This document shows, piece by piece, positions 8,491 to 17,946 of a stretch of 64,000 bases of DNA. Both the position numbers and the translations under genes were made by a program. Within the stretch, counting starts at the first letter, position 1, and every line of letters starts with the position of its first letter. The notes beneath the pieces were generated by a model, which saw only the letters and a list, made by a program, of their open reading frames with translations, ran no database searches and was not told the DNA's origin. Origin of the DNA: Leptospira sp. (GTDB lineage: Bacteria > Spirochaetota > Leptospiria > Leptospirales > Leptospiraceae); NCBI GenBank assembly GCA_016742255.1, contig JACVCB010000003.1, forward strand, positions 1-64,000, read 5' to 3'.

Positions 8491-10092
8491 ATGCTTCCTT
8501 TCTCACAAATCTTACGCAAACCAAACCAGGCATTTCGCACGGAAAAGATCCTTGCTGCCATTGATTTGGGCACCAATTCCTTCCACATTGTCGTCGTAAA
8601 ACTAAGACCGGATGGTACACTCGAATACCTGACCAAAGAAAAGGAATCCGTTCGATTAGGAAGCGGTAGCAGTGATTATGCGGTCATTACAAACGAGGCT
8701 ATGGATCGGGGTCTTGCTTGTTTGAAACGTTTCAAAACACTTGCTGACAGTTACAAAGCGGAAATCCGAGCTGTAGCCACAAGTGCACTTAGGGAAGCAG
8801 AAAATAGGCAAATTTTTCTGGACCGAGCGGAGAAGGAAACGGGCATCCAAATCCAAGTGATTTCAGGAAACGAAGAGGCAAGGCTCATCTACCTTGGGAT
8901 TTTACAGGGACTCCCTGTGTATGAAAAACGAATCCTTCTCATTGACATTGGTGGAGGGAGCACAGAACTTCTGATAGGGGAAAAAGGGGATATCCTTTTT
9001 TCCACCAGTATGAAGTTAGGTGCCATTCGTTTAACGGAGAAATACTTAAAGAAAGATCCAATTTCGGCCACTGATTTGCAAAAATGTAGGATCCATATTG
9101 AATCAGTGTTATCCGCTTTTTTACCCCAAATTGAAACTTGGAAACCTTTTATGGTGGTAGGAAGTTCGGGAACCATCACTTCAGTAACTTCGATGGTTTT
9201 AGAAAAAAAAGGAGAAAAACGAGAAAGATTAAATGGGACTGAGATTCCCATCGATTCTTTCAAAGAGATCCGCAAACAGGTATTAGATGCTGAAAGTATC
9301 AAAAAAAGACTCAAAATTCCTGGCCTGGATGCCAAACGAGGGGACATCATTGTTGGTGGGATTTTGGTATTGGATGAAGTGTTACAAAGGATTAAGGCAC
9401 CTGCCTTTACTGTGAGTGATTTTGCCCTTCGTGAAGGAATTGTGTATGATACCATAGAATCTTGGTACAGACATAAGGACACTTCACTTCCGAGACTCGA
9501 TAACATCCGAGAAAAAGCGATTAAAACAGTGGCAAACCTTTACCCACAAGGAAAACATCATGCCGAAACTGTTGCAAAACTCACCTTGCAGTTGTTTGAT
9601 GATCTAAAGGAGTTACATGGTCTTGGTAATTTAGAAAGGGATTATTTAGAAACCGCTTGTTACCTCCACCAAGTGGGGCTTTGTATTTCACACCATAACT
9701 ACCACAAACATAGTTATTACATCATACGTAACTCAGAAGCTATGGTTGGATTTTCCAATTCTGAAATTGAAATCATTGCTCTTCTTGCTCGTTATCACAG
9801 AAAAGGTGGTCCCAAAGGCAAACATGAAGAGTTTAAAACCCTTCGGCCAGAAGACCAACTTTTGGTTCGTAAGTTATCATCTTTTTTACGAATCGGAGAT
9901 GGATTGGATCGTTCTGAAAAATCCATCATTGAAAGATTGGATGCAGTCATTGAAAAGGGCAAAGTGAATTGTCGTTTGTATTTCAAAAAAGGAGAAGATC
10001 CCAATTTAGAAATTTGGTCTGTGTCAGAAAAAAAAGATTTATTCGAAGATACATTTGGTACAAATTTAGAATTTCACTTACATCCAATATGA
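8491..10092 (+). CDS. Ppx/GppA family phosphatase (exopolyphosphatase / pppGpp phosphohydrolase)
   Basis: The sugar-kinase/HSP70-type ATPase fold is seen in AAIDLGTNSFHIVVVKL near the start, IDIGGGSTELLIG (phosphate-binding) and VVGSSGTITSV. The C-terminal part has the HD-like helical domain of long Ppx/GppA proteins, with HHAETVAKL, YLHQVGL and LLARYHRKG. Members hydrolyse polyphosphate or pppGpp; the sequence does not tell which. I prefer the ATG at 8491 because the longer version needs a TTG at 8446 inside the divergent promoter region shared with mreB. The stop overlaps the next start as ATGA, so it is coupled to a membrane SpoIIE-type phosphatase. That suggests a shared stress-signalling role. 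Confidence 0.92.
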   Translation: MLPFSQILRKPNQAFRTEKILAAIDLGTNSFHIVVVKLRPDGTLEYLTKEKESVRLGSGSSDYAVITNEAMDRGLACLKRFKTLADSYKAEIRAVATSALREAENRQIFLDRAEKETGIQIQVISGNEEARLIYLGILQGLPVYEKRILLIDIGGGSTELLIGEKGDILFSTSMKLGAIRLTEKYLKKDPISATDLQKCRIHIESVLSAFLPQIETWKPFMVVGSSGTITSVTSMVLEKKGEKRERLNGTEIPIDSFKEIRKQVLDAESIKKRLKIPGLDAKRGDIIVGGILVLDEVLQRIKAPAFTVSDFALREGIVYDTIESWYRHKDTSLPRLDNIREKAIKTVANLYPQGKHHAETVAKLTLQLFDDLKELHGLGNLERDYLETACYLHQVGLCISHHNYHKHSYYIIRNSEAMVGFSNSEIEIIALLARYHRKGGPKGKHEEFKTLRPEDQLLVRKLSSFLRIGDGLDRSEKSIIERLDAVIEKGKVNCRLYFKKGEDPNLEIWSVSEKKDLFEDTFGTNLEFHLHPI

Positions 10093-12656
10093 AGAAAACT
10101 TTATACTTTATTTGTTGTTTTATATTATTTTCCCATGCAATTTTCGCACTGCCCATTGATTTAACAAAAAATTGGTATGTTACCAAAGGATTTGAAACCA
10201 CAGAAAACCCAGATGGTAAAAAATGGAAAACACTAGAATCTTTGCCTTTAGTATCAATACTTTCTGAATTTGAATGGGAAAAAGGAAAACTTCGAAAGGT
10301 AACGATGGCAAAGTCTTTTTTGTTATCACAAACTGATTTTCAAAAAACGGAAGACGATGCCTTTAGCCTACACATACCTTATATCTCAAATTATTATGAA
10401 ATATACATCAACCAAACTCTTGTTTCCTCTAACGGTAAAATCAAAAATGAAACAATAGAAAAAAGTGGGTATAGACGACACATACTCATCAGAATGAAAA
10501 GAAATCAATTGAATATTGGCCAAAACCAAATTCGGATTTTGATCGCAGCTGAAGAGGGTGAAGAACTAAATTTATACAAACTCTTTAACGATTATACAGC
10601 CAATATCGACCTTGCCTCTAAGCATCTTAAAATTGAAGATGAATACGAAACATACATGTTGTTGTTTTTGTATATTTTTGTTGGTATTTATCATGGTTTG
10701 TTTTATTGGAAACGGAAACAAGAAACCTATAATTTATTTTATGCATTGTTTTCTATCTTTTTAGCAGTATATATGATCTTTCGATCGCAGGGAGTTTATT
10801 CATTTGGTTTAGAACCATTCACACAAACGAAAATCGAGTATTTTGTAGTTTTTCTAACGCCTGTTTGGTTATTATTATTCACGGATGTATTTTTCCGCTC
10901 CAAAATTAGTGTCATATCAATGGTATACTTTACTTTTAGCTTAGTATTGGCAGTCGGTCAAATTTTTGTCAATCGTGCTACTTCCGTTACCTTACTTCGC
11001 ATATGGCAAATTTCCGTTTTAGTTTTTGGGGTGATTTTGCTTTACTTAATGATCTCCGCAGTGCGTGCGAAAAACAAAGACGCAAAACGTTTGTTAATAG
11101 GCGTTTTGTTTTTGCTTGGTACCGGAACTTGGGATATATTAGGGGCTTCTGGACTACTTCCGATTCAAAATCTTAATTTATTACGATTTGGTTTTTTGGT
11201 TTTTGTTTTAGGCATTGCAGTTGTCTTGGCTAATCGTTTTTTGCGAGTGCATAGGCAGGTGGAAGAACTCAATTTGAGTTTAGAGAAAAAAGTAGAAGAA
11301 CGGACAAACGAATTACAAAATACTCTCACAAAGGTGCAGGAACTTAAAGTCCAACAGGATGGTGATTATTTTTTAACATCTCTACTATTAGATCCGCTTA
11401 GCCAAACAAAAGTTGAGTCTACAAAAGTTTTGCTTCAATCTTATGTAAAACAAAAAAAGGAATTTGAGTTTCGTGGGAAAAAAAGAGAAATTGGTGGTGA
11501 TATCATCATCAGTGATAGCATAACTTTAAATGGAAAATCTTATTTAGTATTCATTAATGGTGATGCTATGGGTAAGTCCATTCAAGGTGCTGGTGGTGCA
11601 CTCGTTTTAGGAGTTGTGTTTTTATCCTTTATCAAACGAACTCAAATGATTTTGGATAACCAAAACAAATCACCAGAACGCTGGATCAAAGAATGTTTTT
11701 ACGAATTACAAACCATCTTTGAGTCATTCGATGGATCGATGTTAGTATCTGTTGTTTTAGGACTTGTTGAGGAAGACACAGGTGTTTTATACTATTTGAA
11801 TGCAGAACATCCATGGACAGTTTTGTATCGTGATGGTGTGGCTTCTTTCATCGAAGAAGAATTGGAACTTCGAAAAATTGGAACAAAGGGTATGGATGGT
11901 GATGTTCGAATCCGGATATTCCCATTAGAAAAAGGTGATATATTATTCATTGGATCGGACGGTAGAGATGATCTAGTTTTAGAAGAAAGTGGAGATGGAA
12001 ATCGCCTAATCAATGAAGATGAAACAAAGTTTTTACAAGTAGTTGAAAAATCAAATGGTGATTTAAGTTTACTTGTAGAAAATTTATTAGATGTCGGAAC
12101 ATTTTCGGATGATCTTACATTATTACGGATTGAATGGTTAGGTTCATTCAAACGAGTCTCAAAAGACACTCTCTCCAATTTATCAACAGATGATTATTTA
12201 TATGCTAAAGTTAAACTATTGTTAGATCTTGGAAATGGTGAAGAAGCATACCAGAATATCGAATCCTTATTATCGAATGAGTCGTTAAATGATGATATCA
12301 GAATTAATTTAATACGAGAAAAATCACGTATTTCTTTACTCTTGAAAAAATTTGATGTTGCTGTGGAATCCTTAGAATCCATTTTTCCATTCTTTGTGAC
12401 AGACAATGAAATATTATTGCAACTCAGTTTCGCATACCGTAAATCAAAGAACATTAAAAAAGCAATCGACCTTGGGGAAAGATTACGTGCAAGAGATCCA
12501 AAACACATAAGGAACCTGATCAATTTAGTAGAATGTTACCGATTGATCGGGAATGGAGATCGTGCCAAAAAGATTTTTCATCGGCTAGCAATGATTACAC
12601 CTGAACACCCTCAGGTGGTCAAATTAAAGGAATTATTGGAAGAGGAAATTAAGTAG
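10089..12656 (+). CDS. 7TM receptor-like protein with SpoIIE/RsbU phosphatase and TPR domains
   Basis: I start this at ATG 10089, which overlaps the previous stop (ATGA) and gives a clear signal peptide, MKKTLYFICCFILFSHAIFA. The 855 residues fall into four parts: a periplasmic beta-rich domain (about 25-175) like the 7TMR-DISM sensor; about seven membrane helices (about 185-380); a coiled coil EELNLSLEKKVEERTNELQ; and a PP2C/SpoIIE phosphatase with IGGDIIIS, NGDAMGKSIQGAGGAL and DDLTLLRIEW. TPR-like helices fill the last 150 residues. RsbU-type phosphatases act on anti-anti-sigma proteins in partner-switching pathways. No such partner is encoded next to it. The C-terminal TPR extension is less common than the 7TM-SpoIIE core. 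Confidence 0.9.
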   Translation: MKKTLYFICCFILFSHAIFALPIDLTKNWYVTKGFETTENPDGKKWKTLESLPLVSILSEFEWEKGKLRKVTMAKSFLLSQTDFQKTEDDAFSLHIPYISNYYEIYINQTLVSSNGKIKNETIEKSGYRRHILIRMKRNQLNIGQNQIRILIAAEEGEELNLYKLFNDYTANIDLASKHLKIEDEYETYMLLFLYIFVGIYHGLFYWKRKQETYNLFYALFSIFLAVYMIFRSQGVYSFGLEPFTQTKIEYFVVFLTPVWLLLFTDVFFRSKISVISMVYFTFSLVLAVGQIFVNRATSVTLLRIWQISVLVFGVILLYLMISAVRAKNKDAKRLLIGVLFLLGTGTWDILGASGLLPIQNLNLLRFGFLVFVLGIAVVLANRFLRVHRQVEELNLSLEKKVEERTNELQNTLTKVQELKVQQDGDYFLTSLLLDPLSQTKVESTKVLLQSYVKQKKEFEFRGKKREIGGDIIISDSITLNGKSYLVFINGDAMGKSIQGAGGALVLGVVFLSFIKRTQMILDNQNKSPERWIKECFYELQTIFESFDGSMLVSVVLGLVEEDTGVLYYLNAEHPWTVLYRDGVASFIEEELELRKIGTKGMDGDVRIRIFPLEKGDILFIGSDGRDDLVLEESGDGNRLINEDETKFLQVVEKSNGDLSLLVENLLDVGTFSDDLTLLRIEWLGSFKRVSKDTLSNLSTDDYLYAKVKLLLDLGNGEEAYQNIESLLSNESLNDDIRINLIREKSRISLLLKKFDVAVESLESIFPFFVTDNEILLQLSFAYRKSKNIKKAIDLGERLRARDPKHIRNLINLVECYRLIGNGDRAKKIFHRLAMITPEHPQVVKLKELLEEEIK

Positions 12657-12731
12657 GTAAAGATTACTTTTTTTAGAATCATTAAAATTGAATTGCCATT
12701 CTATGGAATACTAAATTAGATATTGAGTAAG

Positions 12732-13943
12732 ATGGATTTTAAATTTACACCTTACCACATCTTTGTCGTTGGCTTATTAGCCTTTTTACAATTCACTGTT
12801 GTACTAGATTTCATGATACTCTCACCACTAGGTGTTTTGGTCATGAGTGAACTACAAATCCCAACTGAAAAATTTGGATATGTAGTTTCTGCTTATGCAT
12901 TTAGTGCGGGAATATCAGGTTTACTTTCTGCTGGTTTTGCCGATCGTTTTGATCGTAAAAAATTACTTTTGTTTTTTTATATTGGATTCGTGGTGGCTAC
13001 CTTTCTTTGCGGAATTGCCGTACATTATGAATTTTTACTTTTTGTAAGAATTTTAACTGGGATGTTTGCAGGTGTATTGTCTTCGATTTCATTTGCGATC
13101 GTTGCCGATTTATTTCCTTTACAAGTTAGAGGAAGAGTTATGGGTTTTATCATGACGGCTTTTGCTGCAAGCCAAGTGTTTGGACTGCCCATTGGAATTT
13201 ATATTTCTAATATTTGGGGATGGCAATCTCCGTTTTTAATGATCGCAGGTGTCAGTGGAGTGGTTGGGTTTTTTATCTTCTTTTTTCTAAAACCTGTAAC
13301 AAAACATTTAGATAACAAAACAGATACACATGCTTTCCACCATTTGGTAACTACATTAACACAACCAAGATATTTGCCTGCATTTATTGCAACCACCTTA
13401 CTCGCGACAGGTGGATTTATGTTGATGCCGTTTGGTTCTGCATTTTCCGTTCACAATTTAGGTGTTAGACTAGAAGACTTACCTTTCATCTATATGGTAA
13501 CGGGTATAGTTTCGATGTTGGGTGGCCCAATCATGGGAAGGTTGAGTGATTCGATCGGAAAATATAATATGTTTTTTGGAGCTTCAACAATTGCAGCGAT
13601 CATTATCCTCTATTTTACTAGATTAAAAGTGACACCACTCCCGACGGTGATTATTATCAATTCACTATTATTTGTTTTTATTGCTGCCAGAATGATATCT
13701 GCAAATGCAATGAATTCAGCGGTTCCAGAACTACATGATCGAGGGGCTTTTATGGCGATTAGTTCTTCCATCCAACAGATATCAGGTGGAATTGCGGCTT
13801 CGGTTGCTGGACTCATAGTCATCCAAACTCCGAGTGGTTATCTAGAGCGATATGAAGTTTTAGGTTATGTGGTGGCGACAGCGATCGTTTGTACAATTTT
13901 GTTAATGTACAAAGTGAATGAAATGATTTCGGCTAAGAAATAA
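12732..13943 (+). CDS. MFS transporter
   Basis: This is a major facilitator superfamily permease of about 403 residues with 12 predicted membrane helices. The loop between helices 2 and 3 carries GFADRFDRKK, the family motif A, and RVMGFIMTAFAASQVFGLPI lies in the helix 5 region, typical of drug/sugar efflux (AraJ/Bcr-like) members. The second half has a matching motif in GPIMGRLSDSIGKYN. The substrate cannot be told. ATG 12732 is preferred; a TTG nine bases upstream is also in frame. It is transcribed alone, about 75 bases after the SpoIIE gene. Confidence 0.92.
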   Translation: MDFKFTPYHIFVVGLLAFLQFTVVLDFMILSPLGVLVMSELQIPTEKFGYVVSAYAFSAGISGLLSAGFADRFDRKKLLLFFYIGFVVATFLCGIAVHYEFLLFVRILTGMFAGVLSSISFAIVADLFPLQVRGRVMGFIMTAFAASQVFGLPIGIYISNIWGWQSPFLMIAGVSGVVGFFIFFFLKPVTKHLDNKTDTHAFHHLVTTLTQPRYLPAFIATTLLATGGFMLMPFGSAFSVHNLGVRLEDLPFIYMVTGIVSMLGGPIMGRLSDSIGKYNMFFGASTIAAIIILYFTRLKVTPLPTVIIINSLLFVFIAARMISANAMNSAVPELHDRGAFMAISSSIQQISGGIAASVAGLIVIQTPSGYLERYEVLGYVVATAIVCTILLMYKVNEMISAKK

Positions 13944-13979
13944 AGGTTTCATCGAACTCAAATCCATCCAATTCTTTTA

Positions 13980-14034
13980 AAACATTGAAAGTTCGTTTTC
14001 TTTCATCTATTGGAAAAGAAGTACTTTCAATGTT
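13980..14034. repeat. Inverted repeat upstream of cheD
   Basis: Perfect 13-base arms, AAACATTGAAAGT (13980-13992) and ACTTTCAATGTTT (from 14023), are separated by about 30 bases that can pair partly in an AT-rich inner stem. It lies between the MFS gene stop and cheD. It may end MFS transcription or act in the cheD leader; there is no clean T-run right after it. Confidence 0.6.
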
Positions 14035-14097
14035 TGCTTACGATTCAATTTTGAGTCAAAGGAATCAAATTTTGATTGGTTCCTGTTTGATTTTTTG

Positions 14098-14682
14098 ATG
14101 AGTACATCTACTAACAGAACCAATACACAAGTGAAACCAATTGTTTACCTGAATATAGGAGAAACTTTTTTTTCCAATGGATTCCACGAGATTCGAACCA
14201 TCTTGGGATCCTGTGTATCTGTTTGTCTATTCCATGAACATACGAAATTCTCAGCCATTAATCATATTCTATTGCCAAAAGTTTCCAATGTAAAAGAAGA
14301 ACAAAAGAGTTTAAGATATGGTGAAAACTCGATGGAAAATCTAATTTCTTTTTTTGTGAAACGACAGATCCCAAGATTTGAATTAAAGGCAAAGATCTTC
14401 GGTGGAACCCAATCACCATTGTTTCCAAATTTTACAGCAGGACCCAAAAATATTCAATTTGTGACGGAATATTTAAACTATGAAAAAATTCCAATCGCAA
14501 GCCAAGACATTGGTGGTGAGTTCTATCGTAAACTTTCCTTTCACACTGATTCCTTTGATGTCTATATCACCAAGTTAAATCCACAGTCAATTGGAGATGT
14601 TTCGGTCCAAGAAAGACATTTTGAAACGAAAGTCAAAGAACGAATGTTAAAGAAAACTATGATATATACGTTTAACCAATAA
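14098..14682 (+). CDS. cheD: Chemoreceptor glutamine deamidase CheD
   Basis: CheD deamidates glutamines in MCP methylation helices and in some species binds CheC. The catalytic motif is present: LGSCVSVCLF, with the Cys nucleophile in GSCV, and the His in INHILLPK about 25 residues on. The later KIFGGTQSP also fits. The length (194 residues) is slightly longer than the usual 160-180, with a short Thr/Asn-rich N-terminal extension. A TTG just before the ATG could also start translation. It runs toward the che operon, and its last 11 bases overlap the 3' end of cheY on the other strand, so the two transcripts are convergent and antisense at their ends. Confidence 0.93.
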   Translation: MSTSTNRTNTQVKPIVYLNIGETFFSNGFHEIRTILGSCVSVCLFHEHTKFSAINHILLPKVSNVKEEQKSLRYGENSMENLISFFVKRQIPRFELKAKIFGGTQSPLFPNFTAGPKNIQFVTEYLNYEKIPIASQDIGGEFYRKLSFHTDSFDVYITKLNPQSIGDVSVQERHFETKVKERMLKKTMIYTFNQ

Positions 14683-15040
14683 TTTTATTTAGAACTTCAA
14701 TCAAGTCTTCGTCTTCAAATGGTTTAACGATCCAAGCTTTTACACCTGCGTCTTTACCTGCTTGCCTTAGATAGTCACTTGATTCCGTAGAAACGATTAA
14801 TATTTTTCCACCTTGTCCTTTTGGGTGAGCTAAGTATTCTTTTGATAATTCAATACCATTTTTGCCAGGCATGTTGATATCAAAAACACAACCATCGAAT
14901 GGTCCATTTGCTTCTAACGAGAGCATTGCTTGTTCTGCATTTTCAGCTTTGTAAATTTCATAACCTTCACCTGAAAGGATTAACTCCATTAGTTTAAGTG
15001 CTGTTGGTGCATCGTCGCATAATAATATTTTTTTAGCCAT
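14672..15040 (-). CDS. cheY: CheY-type response regulator
   Basis: This is a single receiver domain of 122 residues with no output domain. The acidic pocket is CDDA near residues 8-10, the phosphorylated Asp is in VFDINMPGKNG (about residue 56), the switch Thr is in VSTES (about 86), and the conserved Lys is in IVKPFED (about 108). A strong Shine-Dalgarno AAGGAG precedes the ATG in the short gap after cheB. It is the last gene of the che operon and presumably carries the signal to the flagellar motor. Confidence 0.93.
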   Translation of the reverse strand: MAKKILLCDDAPTALKLMELILSGEGYEIYKAENAEQAMLSLEANGPFDGCVFDINMPGKNGIELSKEYLAHPKGQGGKILIVSTESSDYLRQAGKDAGVKAWIVKPFEDEDLIEVLNKIIG

Positions 15041-15053
15041 ATCTGACTCCTTG

Positions 15054-16085
15054 TTATGTTTCTAAAATTTGAATGATTTTTTGTGGAATATCAACTAATG
15101 CAGTTTGATGGCTAATACCACCTAACAGGAATGCTTCCTTTGGCATTCCATAAACAACTGACGATTTTTCATCTTGTCCAATTGTGAACCCTCCAGCTGT
15201 CCGAATGTTTTTAATGCCAGATGCACCATCTCTTCCCATTCCAGTTAAAATGACAGCTACACAATGATTCCCCATCTTTCCTTTTGCAATGGAATCAAAC
15301 ATAACATCAACGCTAGGTCGATGTCCAGATACTTTTTCGAAAGTTTCAAGTTCAAGATACATCTTTCCAGCTAACCGCCTAACTAAAAGATGTTTGTCAC
15401 CAGGAGCTAAATAAACTCCACCAGTTTCTAAAATGTCACCATTTGATGCTTCTATTACGTTTAGACCACTTGTTGTTTTAAGGCGCATTGCAAACAAACT
15501 TGTAAAATACTCTGGCATATGTTGGACAATCACAATTGGAGGTAAATTGGTAGGTAATCGACTTAAAAGATAATCGATGGCTTGTGTGCCACCAGTGGAT
15601 GCACCAATAGCAATGATTTTGATACGATTATTTTTCTCTTCATTGAATTTGAGTTTTGTTGTTTTTGCAAATGAGGATTGTTTTTGAAGTTTGACTTCAG
15701 TTCCATATTTTTTGATTTTAATCGTAAGTTCTTTTAACATACGTAAAAAATCAGATTCACTTCCGTCTGGTTTTTGGACAAAATCAACAGCTCCATTAGA
15801 AAGTGCGGCAAGAGTTGCATCTGCTCCAGATTGTGTAAATGTGCTTAACATGATCACAGGAGTAGGGTACTTAGGCATAAGCCAATTTAAAAATTCTATT
15901 CCACTCATACCTGGCATCACAACATCCAAACTAATGACATCAGGACGTAATGACTCGACTAGTTTTTGTGCTTCATTTGCATTTGCTGCTGTGCCAATTA
16001 CTTTGATAGTTGGATCATCTTTAAACGTATCAGAGAGAACATTTCTCACAATATTTTGATCATCCACTATCAACAGTTTGATCAT
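15054..16085 (-). CDS. cheB: Chemotaxis protein-glutamate methylesterase CheB
   Basis: The N-terminal receiver has LLIVDDQN, phospho-Asp in VISLDVVMPGMSG and Lys in DFVQKPDG. A linker rich in Lys and Asn leads to the methylesterase domain with the catalytic Ser in IGASTGGTQA, the His in VQHMPEYF and the Asp in LTGMGRDGASGI. The 343 residues are of normal length. It removes methyl groups from MCPs after phosphorylation by CheA. The start overlaps the cheA stop as ATGA. No cheR lies in the window. Confidence 0.97.
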   Translation of the reverse strand: MIKLLIVDDQNIVRNVLSDTFKDDPTIKVIGTAANANEAQKLVESLRPDVISLDVVMPGMSGIEFLNWLMPKYPTPVIMLSTFTQSGADATLAALSNGAVDFVQKPDGSESDFLRMLKELTIKIKKYGTEVKLQKQSSFAKTTKLKFNEEKNNRIKIIAIGASTGGTQAIDYLLSRLPTNLPPIVIVQHMPEYFTSLFAMRLKTTSGLNVIEASNGDILETGGVYLAPGDKHLLVRRLAGKMYLELETFEKVSGHRPSVDVMFDSIAKGKMGNHCVAVILTGMGRDGASGIKNIRTAGGFTIGQDEKSSVVYGMPKEAFLLGGISHQTALVDIPQKIIQILET

Positions 16086-17938
16086 GATGCGCCAACTAAT
16101 TCAAGTTTGCTAAAAATCGATTTAACATCTAAAATTAAACTGACGTTCCCATTTCCTAATATAGTAAATCCATTTACACCTTGAGCATTTTCCATAATAC
16201 CCATTAAAGGTTTGATCACTACATTTTGATTTCCGATGATTTCATCGACTCTGATTCCAATGAGTTTTTTTTCATATTCGAGAATGATCATCAACGGATC
16301 TTCATGATCATAAATGATCTGTTCTTTGTGATTGAGGATTTGATTGATATTAAAAATAGGAATAAAATTACCTCGAATGTCTAAGACCTTTTGTCCTTCA
16401 TCTAATTCGATTTCCTTTTTGTCTCGAAGGCTTACGAATTCGCGTAATTCAATCGTTTGGATTGTAAAAAATTTCTGACCAACTCTAACAACAGTTCCTT
16501 CCATGATACCTAAGGATAGAGGGATACGTAAAACAAATGTTGTTCCTTCTCCGAACTGACTATGGATTTCAATTTTTCCACCTAGTTTGACTATGTTTTG
16601 ACGGACTATATCCATTCCAACACCACGACCAGAGATATCAGAAACAACTTTTGCAGTGGATAAACCAGGTAAAAATATTAAATTGAAAACCTCTTGGTCA
16701 GTGAGTGACGAAGTATCTCCAGAGATAAGTCCATTTTGTTTAGCCTTTTCTAATATTTTATTTCTATCTAAACCTCGGCCATCATCTCGAATCATCACCC
16801 AAACTTCATTCACTGATTGTCTGGCACTGAGAAAAATATTCCCTGTATCAGATTTTCCTCGGTTCATTCGATCCTCAGGAGATTCTAAACCATGGTCGAT
16901 AGAGTTTCGAAGGATATGAACAATTGGATCTGCAATTAGATCAACAATGGATTTATCAATTTCAGTATCTTCCCCTTTGATATGTAAGAGTACTTTTTTA
17001 CCAGATTGTTTTTGCAGGTCTCTTACTAAACGTGACATCTTTTGGAAGACACCAGAAATGGGAATCATCCGAGTGGAAAATGCAACTTCTTGCAAATCTA
17101 AAAGTATTTTATGAAATCGAGTTAGTGCTGAATTTAAACTTTCGTTACGAATTGATTTAATCGTTGGATGTTGGGTTACATTTGATTCGGCGATGACAAG
17201 TTCTCCCACTAAATCTAAAAGTGAATCTAACTTATCATTTGCGACTTTGATTTCTTTGCGTATATTGGAGATAACAGGTTTATTTTGATCGCCTAAACGT
17301 TCTACCTTGGAGTTACTTGATGCAACTTCTGTTTGGGTTTGTTTTGGTTCTTCCTCAAAAATTTCAAATTTTTTGTTTTTATGAACAGTTTGGTTTGTTT
17401 CTTCACCAAAGATTTCATATACATTCGATTGTTTGTTAGTTTCTTTCGGTGGTTCTGCTTCGTCAAAAATCTCGTATATTTTTTTCTCTTTTTTGGGTTT
17501 TTCTGAAACTGTTTCCACAACCGAATGTTGTTTCAGTTTATTGATCTCACCTTGTAATGCTTGGATCTGCGTTTCCGTTGGTGGATCCATTTCCGGATTT
17601 GATTTTAATGTTTCAACTTTAGATAACAAAACACGCATACGATCGAATGTATCGATTAGAACTTGTGTTAACTCATCAGATGGCAAAAGTTTTTGGTTTC
17701 GGAGTAAATCCATCAATGTTTCAGCTTCATGCGTTAACTTGACTAGAGTTTCTAATTTGAGAAGTCCAGAAGAACCTTTAAACGTATGAACAGAACGAAA
17801 CAAATTGTTCATCAGTTCTTCATCAAAGTTTCCATGTGAGTTTTGGATTTCTTCAATGGCAAGGATTGCATTTTCACAATCCTCTATCAATTCGAAACCT
17901 TCTTGGATGAATCCGAGTAAGAGATCTTCTCTATTCAT
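16082..17938 (-). CDS. cheA: Chemotaxis histidine kinase CheA
   Basis: Domains in order are: Hpt with the phospho-His in SVHTFKGSSGLL (His51), a linker (about 130-230) with almost no room for a normal P2 domain, the dimerisation helices, the HATPase with HILRNSIDHGLE, DDGRGLD and GRGVGMDIVR, and a CheW-like regulatory domain. In place of a folded P2, the linker repeats a short motif three times: YEIFDE (155-160), YEIFGEE (174-180) and FEIFEEE (191-197), in charged, flexible sequence. These may act as docking motifs for CheY or CheB. The 618 residues are slightly shorter than E. coli CheA. It lies eight bases after the MCP gene and overlaps cheB. Confidence 0.97.
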   Translation of the reverse strand: MNREDLLLGFIQEGFELIEDCENAILAIEEIQNSHGNFDEELMNNLFRSVHTFKGSSGLLKLETLVKLTHEAETLMDLLRNQKLLPSDELTQVLIDTFDRMRVLLSKVETLKSNPEMDPPTETQIQALQGEINKLKQHSVVETVSEKPKKEKKIYEIFDEAEPPKETNKQSNVYEIFGEETNQTVHKNKKFEIFEEEPKQTQTEVASSNSKVERLGDQNKPVISNIRKEIKVANDKLDSLLDLVGELVIAESNVTQHPTIKSIRNESLNSALTRFHKILLDLQEVAFSTRMIPISGVFQKMSRLVRDLQKQSGKKVLLHIKGEDTEIDKSIVDLIADPIVHILRNSIDHGLESPEDRMNRGKSDTGNIFLSARQSVNEVWVMIRDDGRGLDRNKILEKAKQNGLISGDTSSLTDQEVFNLIFLPGLSTAKVVSDISGRGVGMDIVRQNIVKLGGKIEIHSQFGEGTTFVLRIPLSLGIMEGTVVRVGQKFFTIQTIELREFVSLRDKKEIELDEGQKVLDIRGNFIPIFNINQILNHKEQIIYDHEDPLMIILEYEKKLIGIRVDEIIGNQNVVIKPLMGIMENAQGVNGFTILGNGNVSLILDVKSIFSKLELVGAS

Positions 17939-17946
17939 ATTGATGG

